From contig NZ_JAFFPR010000018.1 of NCBI RefSeq assembly GCF_016918735.1, positions 124,001 through 188,000 on the forward strand: a stretch of 64,000 nucleotides of DNA, written 5' to 3'. Source of the stretch: Leptospira abararensis (lineage in GTDB: Bacteria; Spirochaetota; Leptospiria; Leptospirales; Leptospiraceae). A model generated the notes under the pieces. That model did no database searches. It saw only the letters and a list, made by a program, of their open reading frames with translations, and was not told the DNA's origin. Made by a program: the position numbers and the translations under genes. Position 1 is the stretch's first letter; every line of letters begins with the position of its first letter. Below, in pieces: positions 55,341-64,000 of the stretch.

Positions 55341-56230
55341 AGATTCGGTTCCTTCCTTTTTTGTTTCGAATTGATTAAATACACAGCAAGAATGGCCAAA
55401 GCTCCACCAATGATTACAGGAATTTGAACCACTTCATCTAATATTAAAAAACTACTCAAATACGCAGAGAGAGGAACGATAAAAATGAAACTACTCGCAA
55501 TTTCTGAACCAAGCCTAGTGGCAGCATAAAAATAAACGGTGGTTCCAAAAGTAGTCGAGATCACTGTCAAATAAAAGATTGAAGCCCAGAAATCAAAGCC
55601 CAACTCCCATACCATCCAAAAATTAGGATCATTGAAACAAAATAGGAATTCAATGACCGAACCCACCGCATAAACATAAAAACTATAGGTAACAGGAGAC
55701 ATTGATTTTCCAGTGGATTGGCTATTGAGAGAAAGTGTGGCCCAAACAAAAGAACATAACAAAAAGAATAAATTTCCAGATAACAATAGATAGTCGATGC
55801 TGATCTTCCAAACTTGTAAAATCACAAGGCCACCCATAAATCCAAAAAACAAACCAATGACTTGTCTTTTGGAAATTCGTTTTTTCTGCACCAAAACAAC
55901 GATAAAAAAAGTAACAATGGGATTGAGAGTGGTGACAAGGACTCCACCTGCCCCGGGAAGTCCATTCTTGAGGCCCAGAAAAAAGAATTGGTTGTAGAAG
56001 GTATAAATGATTCCACCGATAAGGACATTCCAATAGTCTTTTCCTGTTTTGAGTTTAAAGGGAATTCGCATCACAAATAGCAAGGGAATGACAGAAAGGA
56101 AGGTGGCGAGAAACCTCCAGAAAACCAAAACGGAAACAGGAACTGTTCCTGCGATCATTTTGCCAATGGGCCAAGAAATTCCCCAAGAGACCATAGCGAG
56201 TATGAGTAGGAGTAAAAATTTTATATTCAA
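55337..56230 (-). CDS. EamA/DMT-family permease
   Basis: A 297-residue inner-membrane protein with ten hydrophobic segments in two EamA repeats of five, the usual drug/metabolite transporter plan. Marks include WGISWPIGKMIAGTVPVSVLVFWRF at the start of repeat 1 and the paired NPIVTFFIVVLV and FIVPLSAYLSSFLIL segments ending each repeat. These carriers move small organic molecules or amino acids; no substrate can be named. It overlaps the AEC-transporter gene upstream by four bases and the thioesterase gene downstream by four. Confidence 0.88.
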   Translation of the reverse strand: MNIKFLLLLILAMVSWGISWPIGKMIAGTVPVSVLVFWRFLATFLSVIPLLFVMRIPFKLKTGKDYWNVLIGGIIYTFYNQFFFLGLKNGLPGAGGVLVTTLNPIVTFFIVVLVQKKRISKRQVIGLFFGFMGGLVILQVWKISIDYLLLSGNLFFLLCSFVWATLSLNSQSTGKSMSPVTYSFYVYAVGSVIEFLFCFNDPNFWMVWELGFDFWASIFYLTVISTTFGTTVYFYAATRLGSEIASSFIFIVPLSAYLSSFLILDEVVQIPVIIGGALAILAVYLINSKQKRKEPNL

Positions 56231-57135
56231 ATGTAGTTTCCTTTCAACAAAAAGTTGAGAACGTATGTGGTGCCAAAGGAAATAGGAATTCCAATTCCCA
56301 ACATAAGGCTTGCTAAATGGGGAGAAATATTTTTTTCAATGGTAATCACTGTGGAAGTGACCATAGGTGCCATGGCCGATTCCAAAACAATGGTTTGGTA
56401 AAGAAGGGTATCTTCTTTTAAGGGAGAATAGATCCAATACACAAAGAGTGGGGCTAGGATCAGTTTAAAACCAAGGCCTAATACCAGAACTCTACCGTGA
56501 CCTGCGATGGTTCTCATATCCAACATAAACCCTACAGATACTAAGGCAAGTGGGGTAAGGGTGTCGCCTAACCTTAGTAAAACTAATTTTACGGCATCTG
56601 GATAAACAAATTGGCGAGTGAGGACGGCAACAAACAAAGCATAGATGGGAGCAAATCCCAAAACTCGTTTGATGAGTATTACCAAATTCCATTTTCCATC
56701 CATAGCAAGGGATGCTAATATGATTCCCGGAAAACTGAGGACCATAAAAGTTCCCAATTGATCCGCTAAAATTCCATATCCAAGGGATTCTTTTCCTAAA
56801 TAGGTTTCGAGTAGCGGAAATCCAACAAAAGAAGTATTACCAAGACCAGCCGTTAACACCAAACAGACGGCCGTGTGGAACTTTAAAACCTTTAGTTTGT
56901 ACAATCCAAGAAAAAAAACTACAGCGATCCCGAAGACAAACCATGGCATGGAGGAAGGCAAAAGAGATGTCGCATCCACTTTTAATTCATGGACATGATA
57001 CAAAACAAGAGAAGGCAAAGATATAAACAGAATAAACCCATTTAACACTTTAGGAGTGGATTCTGGAAACTGGGGCAATCTTCGAAAAAATAACCCGAGT
57101 CCAAAACAAATTCCCAACAGTAAAAAGTTTTCCAT
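56227..57135 (-). CDS. AEC (auxin efflux carrier-like) transporter
   Basis: A 302-residue inner-membrane protein with about ten hydrophobic segments, of the AEC family (auxin efflux carrier-like/ MleP-like). Family features are FILFISLPSLVLYHVHEL in TM2, GLGNTSFVGFPLLETYLG in TM4-5, and the TM9 VLESAMAPMVTSTVITIEKN. It could export malate, malonate or a similar anion. It sits four bases after the acyl-CoA dehydrogenase gene, and the EamA gene overlaps its 3' end. Confidence 0.87.
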   Translation of the reverse strand: MENFLLLGICFGLGLFFRRLPQFPESTPKVLNGFILFISLPSLVLYHVHELKVDATSLLPSSMPWFVFGIAVVFFLGLYKLKVLKFHTAVCLVLTAGLGNTSFVGFPLLETYLGKESLGYGILADQLGTFMVLSFPGIILASLAMDGKWNLVILIKRVLGFAPIYALFVAVLTRQFVYPDAVKLVLLRLGDTLTPLALVSVGFMLDMRTIAGHGRVLVLGLGFKLILAPLFVYWIYSPLKEDTLLYQTIVLESAMAPMVTSTVITIEKNISPHLASLMLGIGIPISFGTTYVLNFLLKGNYI

Positions 57136-57138
57136 ATT

Positions 57139-58854
57139 CTAAAAAGAAAGAAAGGTCTCTATGGCCTTCGAATCAAAAAACACCCCATCTTTTTGTCTAG
57201 GCGCTTCGAGTCCATCACGGACCATCTCTGCATATCCATTGGCAAAGTGTAGATACTTTGTTGGTAGTTTCCTTTCGCTATCATGTGCTGCCTGTTCGAT
57301 AAACTCAGCCAGTAAAAACACTTGGTAGGTGACATCAGCGATGTAGACACGGTTCATATCTTTCCAATCTTTAGATTGGTTTTTCACAGAGTCTTCCAAT
57401 TCTTTCCGTTTGGATTGGAACACAGAAAATGCATTTTTTAATTCGGGATACTCGTTTGCTTTCTTTGTTAAATCATCTAACAAAGTTTGGAATGCCGTAT
57501 ATACTTTTGGTTTTTGCAAAGCATGCAAACAATGATCGGTAATGATGAGATGAGTCCCTTCCCAAGTTTCATTGATGATGGAATCATTATGAAGGCGAGG
57601 AAGTGGAGAAAAGTCTCCAATGATCCCATTCCCACCGAGAGTGAGGATGGCTTTTTGCGTGATATAACTTGCCTGCGAAGAAGATTTATACTTCATTAGG
57701 GGAACTGTAATCTCTGCAGCATCGTCACCCTTTTCGGCAAGATTGGCAGAGCGAAAGTTCACAAAACAATTTCCTGTTTGTAAAATTTGCATCTCCGCTA
57801 AGGTCTTGGTAAAGGAAGGAAATTCTAAAATCTTTTTTCCATAGGCAGTGCGATACTTTGCATATTCGGATGCTTCCATCACAGACCTTCTTGCGTTTCC
57901 ACTGGAACCAAGTCCCACATGCAATCGAGAGGTTTTGATGATGTAACGAATGAGATTTACCAGTCCGTGACCTGGCCGACCAAACTCTTCTGCTTCCACT
58001 CGGTCATAAATAATTTCTACAGTGAGTTTTCCACGAGAACCTATGATGTCTTTTTTACGTAAGATATGGTGCCCGTTAAGTTCTCCATTTTCTTTGATCC
58101 TCGGAACAAGAAACATACCGACTGTATTTGTCCCTTCCATTTTTGCGGTTGTGACCCAAAGGTCACCGGGATTGGAACAAAACCATTTTTCACCAGTTAA
58201 CTCCCATTTGCCGCTCGGAAGTTTTTTAGCAATCGTGCGGTTGGCAGAAACATTACTTCCTCCCACTCTTTCTGTTACATATTGGCCTGCCATAAAATGA
58301 GAAGAACTTCCCTTACCCGCAACAAGTGGTAGGTATTTTTTCTTTTGTTCTTCTGTTCCAATTTTTTTAAGTGCTAAAATGATTCCATCTGTCATTGCCA
58401 ATGGACAGGCAACTCCACCCTCTCCGTTCATATTCATCAAATAGGTGAGCGCATAACGGTGGATATGTGTGAAATCAAATTTCCATTCGGGATGGAAATC
58501 TAAATTCACCACACCATGGTCATACGAGATCTTTCGTGCTAATTTTTGTTCTTCGGAATATTTAATAAAATCGATTCGTTTGCCCGTTCGGTCATATTTA
58601 ACAACCTCTCCGTATTTTCCTTCTTTGTGGCACTCTTCTGTGAGTTCATCCAAGATTCCCCCCACAAGTTCCCCATACTTTCGGATGTGATCTTCCATCG
58701 CTTTTTTATGTTCTGGCGTATAGGATTCTGAATAACGGTGAACCATCCTTTGTAAGGCGGGGTCCATTTCATAAAAATTCTTACCGCGAACTCCCTTGTA
58801 TTCGGAAATATCGAATGGTTGTAAGGAAGGATGTTCAGAAATATGGTGGCTCAT
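57139..58854 (-). CDS. Acyl-CoA dehydrogenase
   Basis: A 571-residue flavoprotein of the larger acyl-CoA dehydrogenase class (AidB/FadE-like in length rather than the 380-residue type). The FAD/substrate block [16 protein letters not shown] and [18 protein letters not shown] is near residues 195-240, [16 protein letters not shown] near 312, and [18 protein letters not shown] near 405. The C-terminal 130 residues are a helical extension. It oxidises an acyl-CoA or similar thioester with FAD; chain length is not deducible. It begins a minus-strand operon with AEC, EamA and thioesterase genes. Confidence 0.9.
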   Translation of the reverse strand: MSHHISEHPSLQPFDISEYKGVRGKNFYEMDPALQRMVHRYSESYTPEHKKAMEDHIRKYGELVGGILDELTEECHKEGKYGEVVKYDRTGKRIDFIKYSEEQKLARKISYDHGVVNLDFHPEWKFDFTHIHRYALTYLMNMNGEGGVACPLAMTDGIILALKKIGTEEQKKKYLPLVAGKGSSSHFMAGQYVTERVGGSNVSANRTIAKKLPSGKWELTGEKWFCSNPGDLWVTTAKMEGTNTVGMFLVPRIKENGELNGHHILRKKDIIGSRGKLTVEIIYDRVEAEEFGRPGHGLVNLIRYIIKTSRLHVGLGSSGNARRSVMEASEYAKYRTAYGKKILEFPSFTKTLAEMQILQTGNCFVNFRSANLAEKGDDAAEITVPLMKYKSSSQASYITQKAILTLGGNGIIGDFSPLPRLHNDSIINETWEGTHLIITDHCLHALQKPKVYTAFQTLLDDLTKKANEYPELKNAFSVFQSKRKELEDSVKNQSKDWKDMNRVYIADVTYQVFLLAEFIEQAAHDSERKLPTKYLHFANGYAEMVRDGLEAPRQKDGVFFDSKAIETFLSF

Positions 58855-58935
58855 TCTTCCAGTTCAAAAAAAGGAATAGGATTCACTAGCAAAAAAGTCG
58901 CCCAAGTTTGAAATTGACTCTAGAGTTGATTCTTT

Positions 58936-59808
58936 ATGGTTCAAAGAGTGGAAACGAGAAAATCCAAACAAATTCTGCACGATGTCATATTCGAACTGCA
59001 GAACGTTTCTGAGTCGATGCAATGGTTTTTGTCCTATGACCGGCTTTCGGAACTTTTGGAAATCAGAAAGGAAGAATGCCTTCGTAAAGTTTATCAATTC
59101 AAATCCGCAAAACCACAAATGACACTCTCGGGTGGTTTCCATGAAGTGGATGGGGATCTACTCGTGGATTTTCTCGCCTGGATTTTAGAATTGGATGAAG
59201 TCGCAGAAGACTTTCTAAAAGGCGGAATCTTTTTTAGTGAACGTCCGTTATTTGAACTTCGCGAATCTTATAAATCACTCATTCAAAAAACTGTCGCCAA
59301 CCACAAATTAGACCGCGAACTCATTTTACTTTTAACAGCGGCGACTGTTGATTTTGATGATGCCATTGATTCTTATTTGATGGATAAATTCGAAATTGAT
59401 TTTTTTGTGAGAAGGTCCATCCACCAGTTTTTAGAAAAGTTCGATATCCATCCCGAATTTGGTGCCGAAGAATTTTTATACGAATATCTAAAAAGTCTGA
59501 TCCCCACAAAAATTTTGAACTTCCGAGACATCACCCGTGAATTTAGAGATAGAACCTACTATGAGTTATATGGTCGATTTCGCGAAGCCAAAAAGAAAAA
59601 GAAGAAAATTGTAAAAACAGTTTCGATCGAACTGAAAGACCTACTTGCTTTTTTTGATTTAGAACCTGGTGCAGGGATCACTGATGTAAAAAAGAAATTC
59701 AAAGAACTATTAAAAAAATACCATCCAGACATTAATAAAAAAGGGGAAGAGATGACAAAAAGAATTATATTAAAGTACAATCGTCTTGTCGAACTTCTAG
59801 GAACCTAA
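58936..59808 (+). CDS. Protein with C-terminal J domain
   Basis: A 290-residue protein. The last 60 residues form a J domain (LKDLLAFFDLEPGAGITDVK, then KKFKELLKKYHPDINKKGEE with the essential HPD), which recruits and stimulates Hsp70 (DnaK). The N-terminal 220 residues are an unknown helical, acidic domain with no DnaJ Gly/Phe or zinc-finger region; a Lys-rich run AKKKKKKIVK joins the two. Placing the J domain at the C-terminus is unusual for DnaJ-class proteins and suggests a specialised co-chaperone bringing a particular client to DnaK. It diverges from the acyl-CoA dehydrogenase gene. Confidence 0.85.
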   Translation: MVQRVETRKSKQILHDVIFELQNVSESMQWFLSYDRLSELLEIRKEECLRKVYQFKSAKPQMTLSGGFHEVDGDLLVDFLAWILELDEVAEDFLKGGIFFSERPLFELRESYKSLIQKTVANHKLDRELILLLTAATVDFDDAIDSYLMDKFEIDFFVRRSIHQFLEKFDIHPEFGAEEFLYEYLKSLIPTKILNFRDITREFRDRTYYELYGRFREAKKKKKKIVKTVSIELKDLLAFFDLEPGAGITDVKKKFKELLKKYHPDINKKGEEMTKRIILKYNRLVELLGT

Positions 59809-59831
59809 ATTACCAATTTCCAACCCGCATT

Positions 59832-60380
59832 CTATTTCAGTTTGATTTGAAAATGATACTTCACTCGAATTTCGTCCTTAGCTTTCATAAAAAGTAAAGA
59901 GGGGTTTTCTAATTCATATTCAGAAAATTTTACAATTAACGATCCATCAATGTTTAATAATTGTAAATCCTCTGGGCTTACAATGGCCTCTGTAGTAAAT
60001 TCCTTCGTCTTTCCATGAATAGTTAATTTCCCTTTTACCGTATAGGTTTTTTCCTTCAAGAGATTTACCGATTCGATTTTCACGAGTATATTTGGTGAAT
60101 TTGGATATCCAAGTATTTCTTGGATGTGAGAATCGCGGGCCTCATCTCCCGAAGAAATCTTTATAAGAGGAATCGTAATCAAAAACGTAGACTTTAACTT
60201 ATATTGGTTTCCTAAGAATTGGATGTTTGGTTCTTCCATTTGGATTTCACCACAAACTCCCGTTACATTTTTTGTTGTATGGTCTACATAAAACTCAATA
60301 TTTTTTTTAGTAACTTCTGCCGAAAAAATGTTTCCAACGTATAGGAATATAAAGAACGACAGTAAAATTTTTTGATTCAT
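59832..60380 (-). CDS. YceI-family periplasmic protein
   Basis: A 182-residue exported protein. Residues 1-20 are a signal peptide (MNQKILLSFFIFLYVGNIFS). The mature protein shows the lipocalin-like YceI pattern: FYVDHTTKNVTGVCGEI, then DSHIQEILGYPNSPNILVKIESV and KGKLTIHGKTKEFTTEAIV. YceI proteins bind isoprenoid-type lipids. ATG 60380 is preferred to a TTG at 60395. It is convergent with the J-domain gene, 23 bases apart. Upstream by 57 bases is the membrane protein gene on the same strand. Confidence 0.88.
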   Translation of the reverse strand: MNQKILLSFFIFLYVGNIFSAEVTKKNIEFYVDHTTKNVTGVCGEIQMEEPNIQFLGNQYKLKSTFLITIPLIKISSGDEARDSHIQEILGYPNSPNILVKIESVNLLKEKTYTVKGKLTIHGKTKEFTTEAIVSPEDLQLLNIDGSLIVKFSEYELENPSLLFMKAKDEIRVKYHFQIKLK

Positions 60381-60437
60381 AGATCTGTATACCAACCTTC
60401 TAGATTAGACGTAACCACAAAAGACAATTGAAACCCT

Positions 60438-61484
60438 TTACTGTAAATAAATGATCCTACCGTCCCATTTATAAAACAAAGGATACAAAGTTGAAATGAC
60501 TGGAGATAAGATTGCTAAACTGATCCATAAATAGCGATCCCAAAACTTAGAACCTTTCCAAAATTCGATTGAGTATAAAATCAACACAGGTGTAGAAAGG
60601 ATCGCAAACACACGATTGGTATCATAAGTTAACATCGAAATTATATAACAAACAAAAATTACAAAAATGGAAATAGGCTTTCGATACATTAGGTAAATGA
60701 CAAATGGCCAAAGTCCATGAAAGAGCCCAACAGTTCCAAGAATCGGTTCTGAAACATTCATTCGAATGAATTCCCCACCAATCATATTAGAAAAAACAGA
60801 AACTCGAGTCTGGTTCCAAACCACATCCGTAGTAGAAAGAAGAAGAATCGAGAATAAGCCGTATAATATTGCCGAGGTGAAAGCAGGAAATAACAATAAC
60901 TTCCATCTGGTCTTGTCTTCTAAAAATAAAACCAATCCAACAATGGAAATCAAAACAATAAATTGAAAACAATGATTAGAAAAACCCAAAAAAAGAACGA
61001 GCGTCAAAAGGATCCACTTCCAACGAAAAGTCATTGGACCCAAAGAGATGATAATATAAAAGCTAATGAGTAAAAAAGTGATCGGATCAGAAAAACCAAT
61101 CCAAGTTTTAAAAATCAAAAACAGTGGACTTGACGCAAGTAAAACTGCTAAACCAAACCCAAAGAACCAATGGAAACGATAAGTCACAAAACAAACCATG
61201 GAAACACCAGATACAATAGTTACAAAATCTAAAAGGGAAACAATATCCTCTGGTCTGGACACAAGGCCTGTTGCCCAAAGAAAAAAAGGTGTCAACCATT
61301 GGTCCCAAGGAGTATTTGCAGAAATAGGATTTAAACTTAAAAGATAAAAACCTGAATTATAAACTTTAGCTTCAAAAGAAGAGGCAAATAATTCTTTTGG
61401 TAACCATCTAAAAATAAAAATAGCAAATCCAATCGTAAATAAACGCATTAAGTTGCAACGAGATTTTAATTCAACTAATTTCAT
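60438..61484 (-). CDS. Polytopic membrane protein, unknown
   Basis: A 348-residue inner-membrane protein with about nine or ten hydrophobic segments. The spacing of short loops and the first periplasmic loop (residues 34-62) recall GT-C-type (ArnT/PMT-like) glycosyltransferases, but the DE/DD/EE diagnostic acidic pair in the first loop is not clear, so this is tentative. A function in envelope glycan or lipid modification is a guess. Its ATG overlaps the stop of the SanA-like gene by four bases, so these two are translated together. Confidence 0.6.
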   Translation of the reverse strand: MKLVELKSRCNLMRLFTIGFAIFIFRWLPKELFASSFEAKVYNSGFYLLSLNPISANTPWDQWLTPFFLWATGLVSRPEDIVSLLDFVTIVSGVSMVCFVTYRFHWFFGFGLAVLLASSPLFLIFKTWIGFSDPITFLLISFYIIISLGPMTFRWKWILLTLVLFLGFSNHCFQFIVLISIVGLVLFLEDKTRWKLLLFPAFTSAILYGLFSILLLSTTDVVWNQTRVSVFSNMIGGEFIRMNVSEPILGTVGLFHGLWPFVIYLMYRKPISIFVIFVCYIISMLTYDTNRVFAILSTPVLILYSIEFWKGSKFWDRYLWISLAILSPVISTLYPLFYKWDGRIIYLQ

Positions 61485-62191
61485 TTATGTGATGAAATTG
61501 GGATGGAACCTTTCCAAGTAGAGACACCACTCCCTTCAATCGGATAGGGTTTGCCTAAATACTTGGGTGGAGTCTCCCATTGGATGTCCCACCAAGCAAG
61601 AATTCTTGCGGGATATTCGCGAAACCCATAATACATTTCTTTTTTATAAGTTCGTAAATTACATTCATAACCGTATAACTCAAGTTCTAACTCTCTTCCT
61701 AAATAAATCGCTCTCGGTAAAAAGAAAGATTGGCTGACAAAAATTGCTTTTTTTACAAGAAATACTTCTTTGGCACGAATGAGAGTATCGAGTGTTCGAA
61801 ACCCCGCGTGGTCCACAAAGATATCTTCTGGTTTCACTTTGTGGTTTAACATAAACTCCAACATGGGTCGGAGTTCGTTGTAATCGGACTTACCATTGTC
61901 TCCAGAAAGTAAGATTTTTTTGACTCTTCCTGTGTTGTATAAATCCAACCCACAAGCCAGTCGGTCCATAAGAATCGGTGAGGGAATTTTTCCATAAACC
62001 GCAGCCCCTGGAACAATGGCCACTTCTGCTTCAGGGATTTCCATTAGTTCGTTGGAATGAACTGAGGTTTGGTATACATACCAAAATCGTAAATTCGTTG
62101 CCAATGTGACAAAAACCAGAATTCCCAAAAGGAAAGCAATCCCAAGAAATAGGGATTTCCACTTGACCCTTGAGAGGAATCGGAACGTCAT
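61481..62191 (-). CDS. SanA/DUF218 (ElyC-like) membrane-anchored protein
   Basis: About 236 residues. One N-terminal membrane helix (about residues 12-33) is followed by a DUF218 domain: AEVAIVPGAAVYGKIPSPILMDRL, LYNTGRVKKILLSGDNGKSDYNE, EDIFVDHAGFRTLDTLIRAKEVF and VSQSFFLPRAIYLGREL. This is the SanA/YdcF/ElyC family, linked to envelope integrity and vancomycin resistance at high temperature in enterics. The best start is ATG at 62191; ATG 62218 would overlap the divergent M23 start and add nine residues. It is coupled to the downstream membrane protein gene. Confidence 0.85.
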   Translation of the reverse strand: MTFRFLSRVKWKSLFLGIAFLLGILVFVTLATNLRFWYVYQTSVHSNELMEIPEAEVAIVPGAAVYGKIPSPILMDRLACGLDLYNTGRVKKILLSGDNGKSDYNELRPMLEFMLNHKVKPEDIFVDHAGFRTLDTLIRAKEVFLVKKAIFVSQSFFLPRAIYLGRELELELYGYECNLRTYKKEMYYGFREYPARILAWWDIQWETPPKYLGKPYPIEGSGVSTWKGSIPISSHK

Positions 62192-62216
62192 ATTTATGTA
62201 GGACACGCGGTTCGTC

Positions 62217-63230
62217 ATGAAGAAGAAAATTAAAGAGATTACGTCTGTTTTTTCACAGGACAATCCGAAAATCAAGAAACAGATTGATAAGGTGAAAGAA
62301 AAAGGTCACCAACGGATGACCATTCTTGTCATTCCTCATGGATATGATAGTTCTTTCCACTTCCAAATTTCTCATTTTACCATTCTATTCTTTTTGGCTC
62401 TGACTGTAGGGCTTCTTAGCCTTGCCATCTTTGGAATTTTTCGTTCGAGTAACACCCAATCACAAATCAACCAACTCTCCAAAATCTACGGAACGTATTT
62501 CGATACATACATCACACACGCAAGCCAACTAGAAGAGATGAAAGAAGAGTATTCTAGACTTAATGAAAACATGTTAGAACTCTTCACTCTCATTGATGGA
62601 AGCGATGATGAACTCTTAAAAATTCCAACGGAAGATTGGATCGAAACCTCTGCGGTCGAATCACTCCAAAAAGAAGAAAGAGAAGACAAACAATTGGATG
62701 TAGGTCGAAAATACTTAAGCGAAATATACGACCTTCGCCAACTAAAACACCGAATGGACAATTACCAACGTTTGGTGGAAGCAAATTATCAATTTTTATA
62801 CCAACGCTCGGACATTTTATCTCGCTCCCCTCTTTTTAACCCCATGTATTCCTATAACTTGACCTCTCCCTTTGGTATGAGAAAATCACCTACTACTGGT
62901 TATTGGGAATACCATGACGGTTTGGATATGGCAAACGCCACTGGAACGCCTATTTACGCCTCGGCACCTGGTCGAGTGGTTCGTGTTACTTATTCGAACG
63001 TAGGATATGGACATCATGTGATTATACAACATGATTTCGGCTTTAGCACGTTATACGGTCACTGTTCGCGAATTTACGTAAGAACCGGACAAGAAATCAA
63101 AGCCGGAGAACAAATTGCCGAAGTGGGTGCTACAGGAAACGTAACAGGTCCTCACTTACATTATGAAATTTTTATTTCCGAAGAAGGAAAAACAGATCCA
63201 GAACAATATATGCAAGCAGGGGTTTACTGA
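62217..63230 (+). CDS. M23 peptidase with membrane anchor and coiled coil
   Basis: A 337-residue protein. Its basic N-terminus (residues 1-50) is cytoplasmic, a membrane helix lies at about 55-77, a coiled coil at about 85-195, then an M23 peptidase domain. All zinc ligands are visible: HDGLD near 239, GHHVIIQH, TLYGHCS and GPHLHYEIF near 316. This is the layout of EnvC/MepM-like or NlpD-type peptidoglycan enzymes that cut septal or lateral peptide bridges. The ATG is divergent from the SanA gene and only 25 bases from its likely start. ligA begins directly after its stop. Confidence 0.9.
   Translation: MKKKIKEITSVFSQDNPKIKKQIDKVKEKGHQRMTILVIPHGYDSSFHFQISHFTILFFLALTVGLLSLAIFGIFRSSNTQSQINQLSKIYGTYFDTYITHASQLEEMKEEYSRLNENMLELFTLIDGSDDELLKIPTEDWIETSAVESLQKEEREDKQLDVGRKYLSEIYDLRQLKHRMDNYQRLVEANYQFLYQRSDILSRSPLFNPMYSYNLTSPFGMRKSPTTGYWEYHDGLDMANATGTPIYASAPGRVVRVTYSNVGYGHHVIIQHDFGFSTLYGHCSRIYVRTGQEIKAGEQIAEVGATGNVTGPHLHYEIFISEEGKTDPEQYMQAGVY

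Positions 63231-64000
<770 letters not shown>

Noticed and set aside
60438..61484. Assignment as a lipid-A or protein glycosyltransferase
   Set aside because: The acidic pair expected in the first loop is not clear, so no function was assigned.

Overview
The window is a gene-dense chromosomal segment of a spirochaete of the genus Leptospira. By eye the base composition is close to 39-40% G+C, which fits the saprophytic (L. biflexa-like) clade better than the pathogens; this is an impression, not a calculation. The strongest taxonomic marker is the gene at 7987-8889, which matches what I recall of the Leptospira-specific flagellar-coiling protein FcpA. The many short-signal lipoproteins and the remnant of a Leptospira-type W/DG-repeat exported protein agree with this. 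I see no rRNA, CRISPR array, insertion sequence or prophage. Almost everything is housekeeping, envelope and regulatory genes in short overlapping operons.

Layout. 1-7759: small unknown proteins, a BrkB-type membrane protein, an ABC-F ATPase with rhodanese and DAHP synthase (aroG-like), then a minus-strand cluster of a DnaC-like loader, folK and panB. 7987-12263: fcpA, then a two-gene ABC exporter (ATPase plus double FtsX permease). 12480-16080: a consensus promoter, a small zinc-ribbon gene and leuS, followed by a decayed exported-protein gene with three frameshifts. 16081-23771: a tail-anchored protein coupled to a stand-alone GHKL ATPase, thrC, and lepB / PASTA-type PBP / DUF115 (Maf-like) protein. 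23773-32327: a long minus-strand run valS, purD, unknown, prfB, an NtrC-like regulator and an OmpA-domain protein. 32446-38316: small lipoproteins, a flavin monooxygenase, an M23 lipoprotein, a PilZ-like small protein and a sodium/solute symporter. 38434-46972: a long plus-strand operon (FAS-I-like acyltransferase, WYL regulator, ispE, tRNA-Gln, one-domain glmU, prs, rplY, pth-like, ftsH, EVE protein). 46986-52277: a response regulator, PAS/GAF histidine kinase, CAP-domain lipoprotein, a second lipoprotein and a DASS transporter. 52385-58854: a GpsA-PlsB fusion, then thioesterase, EamA, AEC transporter and acyl-CoA dehydrogenase. 58936-64000: a C-terminal J-domain protein, YceI protein, membrane protein, SanA-like protein, M23 peptidase and the first part of ligA.

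The most unusual points are: (1) one polypeptide joining NAD-dependent glycerol-3-phosphate dehydrogenase to a PlsB-type acyltransferase; (2) a Pth-family protein in the normal rplY-pth position that has lost nearly all known catalytic and binding residues; (3) an NtrC-type AAA+ regulator without the GAFTGA loop and with a broken Walker B; (4) a GlmU without its acetyltransferase half; (5) a stand-alone acyltransferase related to the FAS-I domain coupled to a WYL regulator; (6) small genes with terminators touching the next start codon; and (7) a leuS leader whose Shine-Dalgarno can pair in mutually exclusive hairpins. No single obvious new multi-gene defence or mobile system is visible.
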